Assembly: GCA_041396045.1 (NCBI GenBank)
Contig: JAWKZI010000014.1
Coordinates: 1 to 64,000 of the forward strand
Direction: 5' to 3'
Length of the DNA: 64,000 bases
From: SHZI01 sp041396045
Lineage (GTDB): Bacteria; Pseudomonadota; Gammaproteobacteria; Steroidobacterales; GCA-2729495
A model generated the notes under the pieces. That model did no database searches, was not told where the DNA came from, and worked only from the letters and a program-made list of their open reading frames with translations. Positions 34,924-44,181 of the stretch are shown one piece after another (position 1 is the stretch's first letter; every line of letters starts with the position of its first letter). The position numbers and the translations under genes are program-made.

Positions 34924-36344
34924 GCATGCCGGCAGTCAGGGATAACGATCAAATGCATGGCGCGGGTTCGCCGCCGGCGGTGCCTGAGCCAGGTCTTACC
35001 CTGGTGCTGGGCATGGGTGGAACGGGCGTTTCCTGTGCCCGCTTTCTGGCATCGCGTGGTCAGCGCGCGATATTTGCCGACACGCGCCGCGTGCCGCCAG
35101 GGCAGGCGGCCATTCGGGCGGCGATGCCCGATGCAACCCTTGTTTCGGGTGAGGCGCTGGCCGCGGTGCCTGCAGACGTGGTACGAATCCTGGTCTCGCC
35201 GGGTGTCGATCTGAAATCCGCGGTGCTGAACGATGCCCGGCAACGGGGCGTGCCCGTGCTGAGCGACATCGATTTGTTTGCAGCGGAAGCCACCGCGCCA
35301 ATTACTGCCATCACCGGCTCCAATGGCAAGAGCACGGTAACCGCGATGGTCGGCGCCATGCTGGCGAACTCGACGGCCGACCAGAACCTTGACGTGGCGG
35401 TGGGCGGTAACCTGGGCACGCCGGCGCTCGAGCTGCTGTCGCCCACGGTCTCGCACTACGTTCTGGAGTTGTCGAGCTTTCAACTTGAGCGAAGTGCGCC
35501 CGTGCCAGTCGCCGCATCCGTGGTGCTGAACGTGACGCCGGATCATCTGGACGTACATGGTGATATGGCGCACTACCAGGCTGCCAAGGCGCGGATCTAT
35601 GCCCGCTGTGGTGTGGCCATCGTCAATCGCGACGAACCGGAGCTGGCGGAATTGGTGCCGGTCGGGACACCGGTAATCGGCTTCGGGCTGGAAGTGCCGG
35701 CCCCCGGCGATTTTGGCGTGATCACACACGATGACAGCCCGTGGCTGGCCCATGGTGCTGAACCATTGATGCCCGTGGCGGCATTGTCGGTGACCGGTCG
35801 GCATAACGTCTCGAATGCAATGGCGGCGCTCGCCCTTGCCAGCGTGAGCGTTACCGATGTGCGAAGCCTGCTGCCCGGCTTGAGAGGCTTTAAAGCGCTA
35901 CCGCATCGTATGGCCCTGGTCGCACGACGCGGGGGCGTGACTTTCGTTGATGACTCGAAGGCCACCAATGTCGGGGCTGCCGTCGCCAGCATTGGCAGTG
36001 TCGACGGTCCGCTGGTACTGATCGCCGGTGGCGATGCCAAAGGCGCCAGTTTTGAAACCATCGCTGCGGCGCTCAACGGGCGCGAGTGTGCCGCGATTCT
36101 GCTGGGTCGGGATCGTGACCTGCTGGCTGCCGCACTGGACCCCATCTGCCCCGTGCACCGGGTTGCCGACATGCCCTCCGCAGTTCATCTGGCTGCACAG
36201 TTGGCCAGGCCGGGCTGGACCGTGCTGCTGGCACCTGCATGCAGCAGTCTGGACATGTACACCGATTACAGTGCCCGCGGTCGGGCATTCAGCGATGCCG
36301 TTCTCGCCCTGCCATTGATCAATACCGGAGCTGGCGATGAGTAG
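34920..36344 (+). CDS. murD: UDP-MurNAc-L-Ala:D-Glu ligase MurD
   Basis: Adds D-glutamate to UDP-MurNAc-L-alanine. 474 residues, with an N-terminal extension of about 25 residues before the conserved LVLGMGGTGVSCARFLAS. ATP loop AITGSNGKSTVTAM, LELSSFQLE, NVTPDHLDVHGDMAHYQAAK and the C-terminal VDDSKATNVGA, IAGGDAKGASF and LAPACSSLDMY are present. Overlaps mraY by four bases and ftsW by eight. Confidence 0.97.
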   Translation: MSMPAVRDNDQMHGAGSPPAVPEPGLTLVLGMGGTGVSCARFLASRGQRAIFADTRRVPPGQAAIRAAMPDATLVSGEALAAVPADVVRILVSPGVDLKSAVLNDARQRGVPVLSDIDLFAAEATAPITAITGSNGKSTVTAMVGAMLANSTADQNLDVAVGGNLGTPALELLSPTVSHYVLELSSFQLERSAPVPVAASVVLNVTPDHLDVHGDMAHYQAAKARIYARCGVAIVNRDEPELAELVPVGTPVIGFGLEVPAPGDFGVITHDDSPWLAHGAEPLMPVAALSVTGRHNVSNAMAALALASVSVTDVRSLLPGLRGFKALPHRMALVARRGGVTFVDDSKATNVGAAVASIGSVDGPLVLIAGGDAKGASFETIAAALNGRECAAILLGRDRDLLAAALDPICPVHRVADMPSAVHLAAQLARPGWTVLLAPACSSLDMYTDYSARGRAFSDAVLALPLINTGAGDE

Positions 36345-37533
36345 CCGGCAGGCCATCATCCCGGGGCAGGACCGGCCCGATACGCTGTTGATCGGCGTCG
36401 TCGCCGTGTTGCTCGCGATCGGTTTGCTGATGGTGACATCGGCGTCCGTGGCACTCGGCGATCGCTTGCATGACAATCCTTTCTACTTCTTCGAGCGGCA
36501 ACTGCTGGCTGCGGCAATGGGTCTGGCTGCCGGCTATGTCATGGTCCGCATTCCAACACGTCTGTGGCAGGGGCTCGGGGTGTGGCTCGCCGGGCTGGCC
36601 CTGGCCATGCTCATCGTGGTTCTGATACCTGGCCTTGGTCATACGGCAAACGGCAGCACCCGCTGGCTCAGCATCGGCGGCATCAATGTGATGCAGGTCA
36701 GTGAGCCGGCACGCCTGTTGATGCTCATGTACGTGGCCGACTACGCCGTGCGCCACAACGACGAGTTGCGCGCCGGCATGACCGGCCTAATCAAGCCAAT
36801 GGCTATCGTCCTGATCGGTGCGTTGCTACTGCTGTTGCAGCCGGATTTCGGTTCTGCACTTCTGCTGGTCGGTATTTCCTTTGCGATCCTGTTTGTTGCC
36901 GGCGCGCGCATTCGCAATGTGCTGGTTGTTGTTGTGCCATTGTTCCTGGCGTTCTTTGCCCTGGCCCGCTACTCGCCATACCGGATGCGCCGACTCATGG
37001 GTTTCCGCGATCCGTGGGCCGATCCCTTCGGTGACGGCTTCCAGCTCACCCAGTCCCTGATCGCCATAGGCTCGGGGGAATGGTGGGGCGTTGGCCTGGG
37101 CGGCAGCGTGCAGAAGCTTTTTTACCTGCCGGAGGCCCATACCGATTTCATCTTCGCCGTGATCGCCGAGGAATTCGGACTACTCGGCAGTCTCGTGATG
37201 ATCACCCTTTACGGTTTGCTGATCTGGCGCGCGCTGGTCATTGCACGGGCCGCTGCCAACCGGGACGCCGGCTTTCGCGCCTATGTCGCCTTTGGACTGG
37301 CGATCTGGCTGGCGATGCAAGCGGTAATCAACCTCGGCGTGAACATGGGCGTGCTGCCGACCAAGGGACTGACCCTGCCACTGGTCAGTTACGGACGCAG
37401 CTCATTGATCGTGACCCTGGCCGCCCTGGGTCTGCTCTTGCGTATCGATCTTGAGAATCGTGGCCTGGCAGAGTCCAGCAAGCGGCGTGGCAACTCCAGC
37501 CGCCGTGCAGGCCAGAAAGGGGCTGCTCGATGA
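36337..37533 (+). CDS. ftsW: Lipid II polymerase / division protein FtsW
   Basis: SEDS-family septal glycosyltransferase partner of FtsI. 398 residues, about ten membrane helices. Family motifs: MVTSASVALGD, TRWLSIGGINVMQVSEPARLL (split here), LLLLQPDFGSALLLVGISFA, the catalytic-region PYRMRRLMGFRDPWADPFGDG and the C-terminal GVLPTKGLTLPLVSYGRSSL. Overlaps both neighbours. Confidence 0.97.
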   Translation: MSSRQAIIPGQDRPDTLLIGVVAVLLAIGLLMVTSASVALGDRLHDNPFYFFERQLLAAAMGLAAGYVMVRIPTRLWQGLGVWLAGLALAMLIVVLIPGLGHTANGSTRWLSIGGINVMQVSEPARLLMLMYVADYAVRHNDELRAGMTGLIKPMAIVLIGALLLLLQPDFGSALLLVGISFAILFVAGARIRNVLVVVVPLFLAFFALARYSPYRMRRLMGFRDPWADPFGDGFQLTQSLIAIGSGEWWGVGLGGSVQKLFYLPEAHTDFIFAVIAEEFGLLGSLVMITLYGLLIWRALVIARAAANRDAGFRAYVAFGLAIWLAMQAVINLGVNMGVLPTKGLTLPLVSYGRSSLIVTLAALGLLLRIDLENRGLAESSKRRGNSSRRAGQKGAAR

Positions 37534-38717
37534 GCAGCGTGCTCAACACCCCGATGCGCGGTTCGCCGGTACTCATCATGGCGGGCGGTACAGGTGGCCA
37601 TGTCTTTCCCGCGCTGGCCATTGCCCGCGCCCTGCGGCTGCGCAACGAATCGGTGGTGTGGCTGGGGACGGAACGCGGGCTTGAATCACGAGTGGTTCCG
37701 GCAGACGGCATCCCGCTGCACAGGATTCGTGTTCGTGGTCTGCGCGGCAAGGGCATCTTGAGCTGGCTCGCTGCGCCGTTGCGGGTCGTGATTGCCATCA
37801 GCGATGCGTGGCGCGTGGTGCGCCGTTGCCGTCCCAAGGTGGTTCTGGGCATGGGCGGGTACACCGCCGGCCCCGGTGGATTGGCAGCGTGGCTGTTGCG
37901 TCGGCCGCTGGTGATCCACGAACAGAATGCGGTCGCAGGTCTGACCAATCGACTTCTGGCGAGATTTGCCCGGGAGGTGCTGGAAGCCTTCCCGGGCAGC
38001 TTTTCTGCCAGCCGGGAGTCATCGCTGAACACCCGCGTCACGGGTAATCCCGTGCGCGCCGATATTGCGGCGCTGCCGGCGCCAGCCAGCCGGTTTGCCG
38101 ACCGGCGTGGTCCGCTGCGCTTGCTGGTGCTCGGTGGTAGCCAGGGCGCCCAGGCACTTAATACCGCCGTGGGGCCGGCCATTGCCCTGCTGCCGGCAGC
38201 ACAGCGACCGGCTATACGTCACCAGGCCGGGGCGACCACGCAGGCCGTGGCCGAAACGGCCTATGCCAATGCCGGCGTCACCGCCGCGATCCACCCCTTT
38301 ATAGAAGACATGGCTGAGGCCTACGGCTGGGCCGATGTAGTACTGGCCCGCTCAGGTGCTCTGACCGTGGCAGAACTGGCAGCGGCTGGTGTTGCCGCGA
38401 TCCTTGTGCCGTTTCCCGCAGCCGTCGACGATCATCAGACGCGCAACGCCGCGTATCTGGTTGATGCTGGTGCCGCCACGCTGTTGCCGCAGTCCGAATT
38501 GACACCAGAACGGCTCGCCGCCGAGCTGAAGCCTTATCTGGACCAACGGGAACTGGCGTTGGCCCGGGCCGAGCGGGCCCGCGCACTGGCCCGACCTGAT
38601 GCCACCAGCCTGATTGTCGACGCCTGCCTGGCAGCAGCCCTGGGTTCAGGTTCGAGCCGGCACCAAAACAAGCCTGGGCAAAACAAATCCGGGCAGCGGA
38701 GTGACGCCGATGCGTGA
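37530..38717 (+). CDS. murG: Undecaprenyl-PP-MurNAc-pentapeptide GlcNAc transferase MurG
   Basis: GT28 enzyme that turns lipid I into lipid II at the inner membrane. 395 residues, with about 10 extra residues at the N-terminus before LIMAGGTGGHVFPALAIA. Further motifs: VLGMGGYTAGPGGLAAWL, IHEQNAVAGLTNRLLA, LVLGGSQGAQALN, and the UDP-binding SGALTVAELAAAGVAAILVP. The C-terminus is Lys/Gln/Ser-rich (KPGQNKSGQ) and overlaps the murC start by eight bases. Confidence 0.97.
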   Translation: MSSVLNTPMRGSPVLIMAGGTGGHVFPALAIARALRLRNESVVWLGTERGLESRVVPADGIPLHRIRVRGLRGKGILSWLAAPLRVVIAISDAWRVVRRCRPKVVLGMGGYTAGPGGLAAWLLRRPLVIHEQNAVAGLTNRLLARFAREVLEAFPGSFSASRESSLNTRVTGNPVRADIAALPAPASRFADRRGPLRLLVLGGSQGAQALNTAVGPAIALLPAAQRPAIRHQAGATTQAVAETAYANAGVTAAIHPFIEDMAEAYGWADVVLARSGALTVAELAAAGVAAILVPFPAAVDDHQTRNAAYLVDAGAATLLPQSELTPERLAAELKPYLDQRELALARAERARALARPDATSLIVDACLAAALGSGSSRHQNKPGQNKSGQRSDADA

Positions 38718-40167
38718 TCGCATGCGTCATATCAACCGCATTCACCTGGTTGGCATTGGTGGTGTCGGCATGGGCGGTATTGCCGAGGTGCTGCTCAACC
38801 TGGGCTATGCCGTGCAAGGCTCTGACCTGCGCGAATCCACGTTTACACGCCGGCTGACCCGCCTGGGTGCGCTGGTCCGGATTGGCCATAGTGCCGAGTA
38901 CATCGCCGGTGCCGACGTGGTGGTGGTGTCCGGTGCGGTTGCTCAGGACAATCCCGAATTGCTGGCTGCGCGGGCTGCCCGCAAGCCGGTTGTGCAGCGG
39001 GCAGAAATGCTGGCCGAGTTGATGCGCTTCCGTCACGCAATTGCGGTTGCCGGCAGCCATGGCAAGACCACAACCACCAGCCTGATCGCCAGCGTGCTCG
39101 CCGAAGCAGGTGAAGATCCGACCTTCGTGATCGGTGGCCGCCTGAAGAGCGCCGACTCCAATGGCCGACTGGGCGCAGGCCGCTATCTGGTGGCGGAAGC
39201 AGACGAGAGCGATGCGTCTTTCATTCATCTGCAGCCGATGGTCGCCGTCGTTACCAATATCGATAACGACCACCTCGGTGCCTATGGTGGCGACTTCAAC
39301 CGGCTGCGCGATACCTTCGTCGAGTTCCTGCACAACCTGCCGTTCTATGGCCTGGCAATTGTCTGTCTGGACGATCCCGGCGTGCAGTCGATTCTGCCAA
39401 TGCTGAATCGGACGACGCTCACCTACGGCTTCTCGCCCGACGCGGACGTACGGGTAGAGAACTGGGTCAGAGACGGCCTGCAGTCCCGCTTCACCGTCAT
39501 TCGGCCCGGTGCCGCGCCACTGCCCGTGGTGCTGAACCTGCCCGGCCGGCACAACGTGCTGAATGCACTGGCAGCCGTGACGCTGGCTTGCGATCTGGAG
39601 CTGGACGATAGCGCGTGTCAGCAGGCGCTGGCAGGTTTCGAGGGTGTCGATCGCCGCCTGCAGCTTCTGGGTGAGATATCCCTGGGAGGCAAGTCTGCGG
39701 TCCTGGTTGACGACTATGGCCATCATCCCACCGAAATCGCTGCAACTATCGAAGCGGTGCGCCAGGCCTGGCCGAACCGCCGTTTGGTCGTCGCTTTTCA
39801 GCCCCACCGCTACACCCGCACCCGCGACCTGCTCGATGATTTCGCGGAAGTGCTCTCGGCGGCGGACCGTTTGCTGATCACAGAAGTCTATGCCGCAGGC
39901 GAAGCACCCATTGCTGGAGCTGATGGTCGTGCAATCTGCCGTGCGCTCCGCAGTCGCGGCCAGATCGAGCCGGTGTTTGTGCCTGCAGTCGAGGAACTTG
40001 GTGGCCTGCTGACTGGTGTCGTGCAGCCTGGTGATGTGATTCTGACTTTAGGTGCCGGCAGCATCGGCAGTGTTGCCAGCGGATTGCGTGACACGTACGG
40101 CACTCCGGATCGCGATGATTCCGGCAGTGACAGTCACGACCTGAATCGTTCGGGGGCTTCAGCGTGA
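38710..40167 (+). CDS. murC: UDP-MurNAc-L-alanine ligase MurC
   Basis: First peptide ligase of the stem. 485 residues from the ATG at 38710 (MRDRMRHINRIHLVGIGGVG); a second ATG is at 38722. NAD-like GIGGVGMGGIAEVLLNLGY, ATP loop AVAGSHGKTTTTSLIAS, EADESDASFIHL, NIDNDHLGAYGGDF and DDYGHHPTEIAATIEAVRQA are diagnostic. The frame is open upstream to 38614 inside murG, but the ATG overlapping the murG end fits the coupling seen through the cluster. Confidence 0.97.
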   Translation: MRDRMRHINRIHLVGIGGVGMGGIAEVLLNLGYAVQGSDLRESTFTRRLTRLGALVRIGHSAEYIAGADVVVVSGAVAQDNPELLAARAARKPVVQRAEMLAELMRFRHAIAVAGSHGKTTTTSLIASVLAEAGEDPTFVIGGRLKSADSNGRLGAGRYLVAEADESDASFIHLQPMVAVVTNIDNDHLGAYGGDFNRLRDTFVEFLHNLPFYGLAIVCLDDPGVQSILPMLNRTTLTYGFSPDADVRVENWVRDGLQSRFTVIRPGAAPLPVVLNLPGRHNVLNALAAVTLACDLELDDSACQQALAGFEGVDRRLQLLGEISLGGKSAVLVDDYGHHPTEIAATIEAVRQAWPNRRLVVAFQPHRYTRTRDLLDDFAEVLSAADRLLITEVYAAGEAPIAGADGRAICRALRSRGQIEPVFVPAVEELGGLLTGVVQPGDVILTLGAGSIGSVASGLRDTYGTPDRDDSGSDSHDLNRSGASA

Positions 40168-41117
40168 TGACACAGACCCGCGAACCTGTCAGCAAACTGC
40201 TGCGCAACGAACCGATGGCGAAACATACAACGTGGCGCGTCGGTGGGCGTGCGGACGTGTATTATGCGCCGCGTTGTCGTGATGACCTTCTGACTTTCAT
40301 TCGTGACCTGGCGACAGGCACGCGGATTTATTTCGTTGGTCTTGGCAGCAACCTCCTGGTGCGGGATGGTGGTATTCGGGGTGTCGTCATTGCGACTGGT
40401 CAGGCCCTGCATGAACTCCGCAATCTGGGAGGCGGAGTTGTCGAGGCCGAGGCGGGCGTGCCCTGCACGGTGGTGGCGCGTCGGCTGAGTCGCTGGGAGC
40501 TGGGGCCTGCCGAGTTTTTTGCCGGCATTCCGGGCAGCGTCGGTGGTGCGCTACGGATGAATGCAGGGGCCTTTGGCGGTGAGACATGGACGAAGGTCGT
40601 CGATGTCGACGTAGTAGACCGGCACGGGATTGTGCGCACCCGCGGCCGGGACGAATTCGAAACGGGCTACCGGCAGGTAGGCCGTCGTGACACGCGTGAA
40701 CCGCAAGAGGAGTGGTTCCTGGCTGCCCGATTCAAGTTCGACGAACACTACACTGCGGCCTCTGAACGCATCCGGACACTTGTCTCTGACCGAAAGGCCA
40801 GCCAGCCGCTCGGCCTGCCGAGTTGTGGCTCGGTCTTCAAAAACCCGCCCGGAGATCACGCGGCACGTCTGATCGAGGCTGCCGGCCTGAAGGGCCTTCA
40901 GCGCGGCGGGGCCCAGGTTTCGCCCAAGCACGCCAACTTCATCATCAACACCGGTGGTGCAACCGCGGCTGATATCGAGGGACTCATCGAGGAGGTCCGC
41001 GCCACGGTGGAGGCACGCTCTGGCCTGCGACTGGAAACCGAGGTGCATATCGTCGGTGAGTTTGCCGACAGCGGATCACGCAGCGCGACTGAAACACCGC
41101 CGGGGGTAGCCTCATGA
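40164..41117 (+). CDS. murB: UDP-N-acetylenolpyruvoylglucosamine reductase MurB
   Basis: FAD/NADPH enzyme producing UDP-MurNAc after MurA. 317 residues, the shorter type II form unlike the 342-residue E. coli enzyme. FAD-binding VGGRADVYYAPRCRDDLLTF and GLGSNLLVRDGGIRGVVI, then FFAGIPGSVGGALRMNAGAF, the proton donor serine in PSCGSVFKNPPGDHAARLIE, and a terminal LETEVHIVGEF. Having murB between murC and ddlB separates this genome from E. coli, where it lies elsewhere. Confidence 0.97.
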   Translation: MMTQTREPVSKLLRNEPMAKHTTWRVGGRADVYYAPRCRDDLLTFIRDLATGTRIYFVGLGSNLLVRDGGIRGVVIATGQALHELRNLGGGVVEAEAGVPCTVVARRLSRWELGPAEFFAGIPGSVGGALRMNAGAFGGETWTKVVDVDVVDRHGIVRTRGRDEFETGYRQVGRRDTREPQEEWFLAARFKFDEHYTAASERIRTLVSDRKASQPLGLPSCGSVFKNPPGDHAARLIEAAGLKGLQRGGAQVSPKHANFIINTGGATAADIEGLIEEVRATVEARSGLRLETEVHIVGEFADSGSRSATETPPGVAS

Positions 41118-42118
41118 GCGCTCGCCGCTTTCCGGTGGTTACCGATCCCGCCGACTTTGGCCGGGTGGCCGTACTGATGGGTGGCGACTCCGCCGAGCGC
41201 GAGATTTCACTGCTCACCGGCAATGCCGTGCTCCAGGCATTGCGCAACAAGGGCGTGAATGCCGAGGGCCTGGATACCGGCCTGGATACCGGTCTGCACG
41301 CCGGCCGCAAGCCAGCAGGGAAGGTGGCGGCTGATTCGGCGTCTGAGAATCTGGTTACGCGTCTGACCGCTGGCAACAACCGCTATGACAGGGTGTGGAT
41401 CGCCCTCCATGGTCGTGGTGGCGAAGACGGAACCCTGCAGGGATTGTTATCCGTTCTTGGCCTGCCGTTTACAGGCTCGGGCGTGCTCGGTTCCGCCATC
41501 AGCATGGACAAGCTGCGGACCAAGCGTCTGCTGCAGGGCGTGGGCCTGCCAACTGCCCGCTACTGCGTGATCCGGAATGCAGCCGATCTGGTCGACGCCG
41601 GCGAGCAGCTTGGCTTCCCGCTGATGGTCAAGCCGTCGGACGAAGGTTCCAGCCTGGGGATGTCCAAGCTCGAGGAAGCCGGGCAGGCCTCCGCGGTGTG
41701 GGAGATCGCATCCAGGTTCAATTGTGAAGTCTTTGCCGAGGAGTGGGTGGCCGGCCCGGAATATACGGCCGCCGTCCTCCACGACAAGGTGTTGCCGCTG
41801 GTGGGAATTCAGGCTGAGGGTCTTTACGACTATCAGGCCAAATACTTCAGCGATAAAACCCGTTACACCTGCCCCTGCGGCCTGGCACCCGAGCGTGAGC
41901 AGGAACTGGCCAACATTGCCATGGCGGCATTCGATGCGGCGGGTGCCTCGGGTTGGGGTCGGGTCGACATCATGGTCGCACCGGACGCAGGTCCGATGAT
42001 TCTCGAGATCAATACCGTGCCCGGCATGACAGGTCACAGCCTGGTGCCGATGGCTGCCGCTGCTGCGGGCATGGACTTCGACACCCTGGTATGGCGCATC
42101 CTGGAGACCAGCCTGTGA
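41114..42118 (+). CDS. ddlB: D-alanine-D-alanine ligase
   Basis: ATP-grasp ligase making D-Ala-D-Ala for MurF. 334 residues: VAVLMGGDSAEREISLLTGN, LHGRGGEDGTLQGLLSVLGL, TGSGVLGSAISMDKLRTKRL, MVKPSDEGSSLGMSKL, the substrate loop YDYQAKYFSDKTRYTCP and ILEINTVPGMTGHSLVPMAA. An internal direct repeat, GLDTGLDTGLHAG near residues 52-64, extends a surface loop relative to typical homologues. Overlaps murB by four bases and ftsQ by one. Confidence 0.97.
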   Translation: MSARRFPVVTDPADFGRVAVLMGGDSAEREISLLTGNAVLQALRNKGVNAEGLDTGLDTGLHAGRKPAGKVAADSASENLVTRLTAGNNRYDRVWIALHGRGGEDGTLQGLLSVLGLPFTGSGVLGSAISMDKLRTKRLLQGVGLPTARYCVIRNAADLVDAGEQLGFPLMVKPSDEGSSLGMSKLEEAGQASAVWEIASRFNCEVFAEEWVAGPEYTAAVLHDKVLPLVGIQAEGLYDYQAKYFSDKTRYTCPCGLAPEREQELANIAMAAFDAAGASGWGRVDIMVAPDAGPMILEINTVPGMTGHSLVPMAAAAAGMDFDTLVWRILETSL

Positions 42119-42927
42119 TGTTGCCAGGGTACATCGCAGGAGATGTTGCCGGCTTTCTGACCGGGCTTCTGGCCGGGTTTGGTTTCGGGCGTGGCAATCG
42201 CAAGCATCGGGAACCGCCACGAGTGAAGTTGCCGGCGATACCGTGGATGGCCATTTCCTCCGGCATGATTCTGCTGCTCATCGTCGGCACCGTCGTGGCG
42301 GGAGGCCGGTGGATACTGAACCGGCCAGTCGAGCGCGTAGTGCTGAATGGCGAATTTCAGCGGGTCTCCGCTGATCACCTGGGTGCTGTTCTGCGCCAGT
42401 CAATTGGCAAGGGCTTTCTGGCAGCCGATCTTGACGCCATTCAGCGGCAGATCGCGGCCCAGCCGTGGGTTGCCACCGCCCAGGTCAGCCGGCAGTGGCC
42501 GGACACGCTGGCCGTCACGGTGACTGAAGAAGTTCCGGCGGCGCGCTGGGGCGCTGATGGTCTTCTGAATGCCCAGGGGCGGTTGTTTGTTCGTCACGTC
42601 AGTCACCTTCCGCCCGAGTTGCCGCGCTTGGCCGGGCCGGAGGGCACCGAGGCCGAAGTGGCGGCCCGCTATGTGGAGATTCAGGAGCGGCTAGTTGAGC
42701 GTGGCCTGCGCATTGCTGCGCTGGAACTGGACGACCGCGGTGCCTGGCGGCTGGTCCTCAGCAATGGCATTGGCGTGCGTCTGGGCTCTCAGGATGTCGA
42801 AGGCAGGCTCACGCGCTTCTACGGGGCGCTGGATACGGTGGTCGCGCCCGTAGCCGCCGATGTGCAATTTGTCGACATGCGCTACACCAACGGCTTTTCG
42901 ATCGGATGGAAACGGCCTCGTGTCTAG
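42118..42927 (+). CDS. ftsQ: Cell division protein FtsQ
   Basis: Bitopic divisome scaffold. 269 residues, with a Gly-rich, basic cytoplasmic N-terminus, a membrane helix (PWMAISSGMILLLIVGTVVA), a POTRA domain (VERVVLNGEFQRVSADHL) and the beta domain (QPWVATAQVSRQWPDTLAV, VTEEVPAARWG, NAQGRLF), ending FVDMRYTNGFSIGWK. The start ATG at 42118 shares its first base with the ddlB stop. Confidence 0.95.
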   Translation: MLPGYIAGDVAGFLTGLLAGFGFGRGNRKHREPPRVKLPAIPWMAISSGMILLLIVGTVVAGGRWILNRPVERVVLNGEFQRVSADHLGAVLRQSIGKGFLAADLDAIQRQIAAQPWVATAQVSRQWPDTLAVTVTEEVPAARWGADGLLNAQGRLFVRHVSHLPPELPRLAGPEGTEAEVAARYVEIQERLVERGLRIAALELDDRGAWRLVLSNGIGVRLGSQDVEGRLTRFYGALDTVVAPVAADVQFVDMRYTNGFSIGWKRPRV

Positions 42928-44154
42928 GAAAGACGAACAAGGAATCATTGTCGGCCTCGACATAGGTACGTCGAAGGTCGTCGCAATTGTCGGCGAGTTG
43001 CAGGACGACAATCAGATCGAAGTCATTGGTTTCGGTTCGCACCCCTCGAAGGGCCTGAAAAAGGGTGTCGTCGTCAATATCGAATCGACGGTGACATCCA
43101 TCCAGCGTGCCATCGAGGAAGCCGAGTTGATGGCCCAGTGCGACATTCAGCAGGTCTATGCCGGCATCGCCGGCAGCCATGTCCGCAGTCTGAATTCCCA
43201 TGGCATTGTCGCAATCCGCGACCGGGAAGTGACCCAGAGTGATGTCGACAGGGTGATCGATGCGGCGCGGGCCGTAGCCATTCCTGCGGACCAGAAGATC
43301 CTGCATGTGTTGCCGCAGGAATTCATCATCGACGGCCAGGAAGGTATACGCGAGCCGATCGGCATGTCCGGCGTGCGGCTGGAAGCCCGCGTGCATATGG
43401 TTACGGGTGCGGCGAGTGCGGCACAGAACATCGTGAAATGCATCCAGCGCTGTGGCCTGGAGGTGGAAGACATCGTGCTGGAGCAGCTCGCATCCAGCTA
43501 TGCGGTGCTGACCGACGACGAAAGGAACTCGGAATCTGCCTGGTCGACATCGGCGGCGGGACCACCGACATCGCGGTGTTCAACAATGGAGCGATCCGCC
43601 ACACCGCCGTGATCCCGATTGCCGGCGACCAGGTCACCAACGACATCGCCATCTCGATGCGTACACCAACGCAGTACGCCGAAGAGATCAAGATCAAGTA
43701 CGCCTGCGCGCTGTCACAGCTTGCCAACCTCGACGAAACGATCGAGGTACCAAGTGTTGGCGACCGCCCGCCGCGTCGCCTGGCACGCCAGACGCTGGCG
43801 GAAGTCGTGGAGCCACGTTACGAAGAACTCTTCGGCCTGATCCGCGACGAACTGCGTCGTAGTGGCTTCGAAGAGATGATCGCTGCCGGAATCGTCCTGA
43901 CCGGTGGCAGCGCCAAGATGGAAGGTGCAGTCGAGCTGGCTGAAGAGGTCTTTCATACCCCGGTCAGGCTGGGTGTTCCCCAGCATGTGCGGGGACTGCT
44001 TGATGTGGTGCGCAACCCCATTCACTCAACCGGGGTTGGGCTGCTGGTTTACGGGAGAAGCAAGACGATGCGGGTGGCCGATGGTGTGCCGATCGGTGCG
44101 GGGGTGCGGGATGTCTGGGGTCGGATGAAGAGCTGGTTTCAGGGAAATTTTTGA
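42920..44154 (+). CDS. ftsA: Cell division protein FtsA, single frameshift
   Basis: Actin-like protein tethering FtsZ to the membrane. GTG start at 42920 overlapping the ftsQ stop by eight bases (VSRKDEQGIIVGLDIGTSKV). SHS2-like 1C domain residues follow, then a break near 43528: gacgaaaggaactc should carry one more A to give DEKELGICLVDIGGGTTDIA. The frame after the break continues to AGIVLTGGSAKMEGAVELAE and ends with the membrane-targeting amphipathic helix DVWGRMKSWFQGNF. About 411 residues when restored. Confidence 0.94.
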
Positions 44155-44181
44155 ATAACCAAATGCCAATGGAGACTGGAA

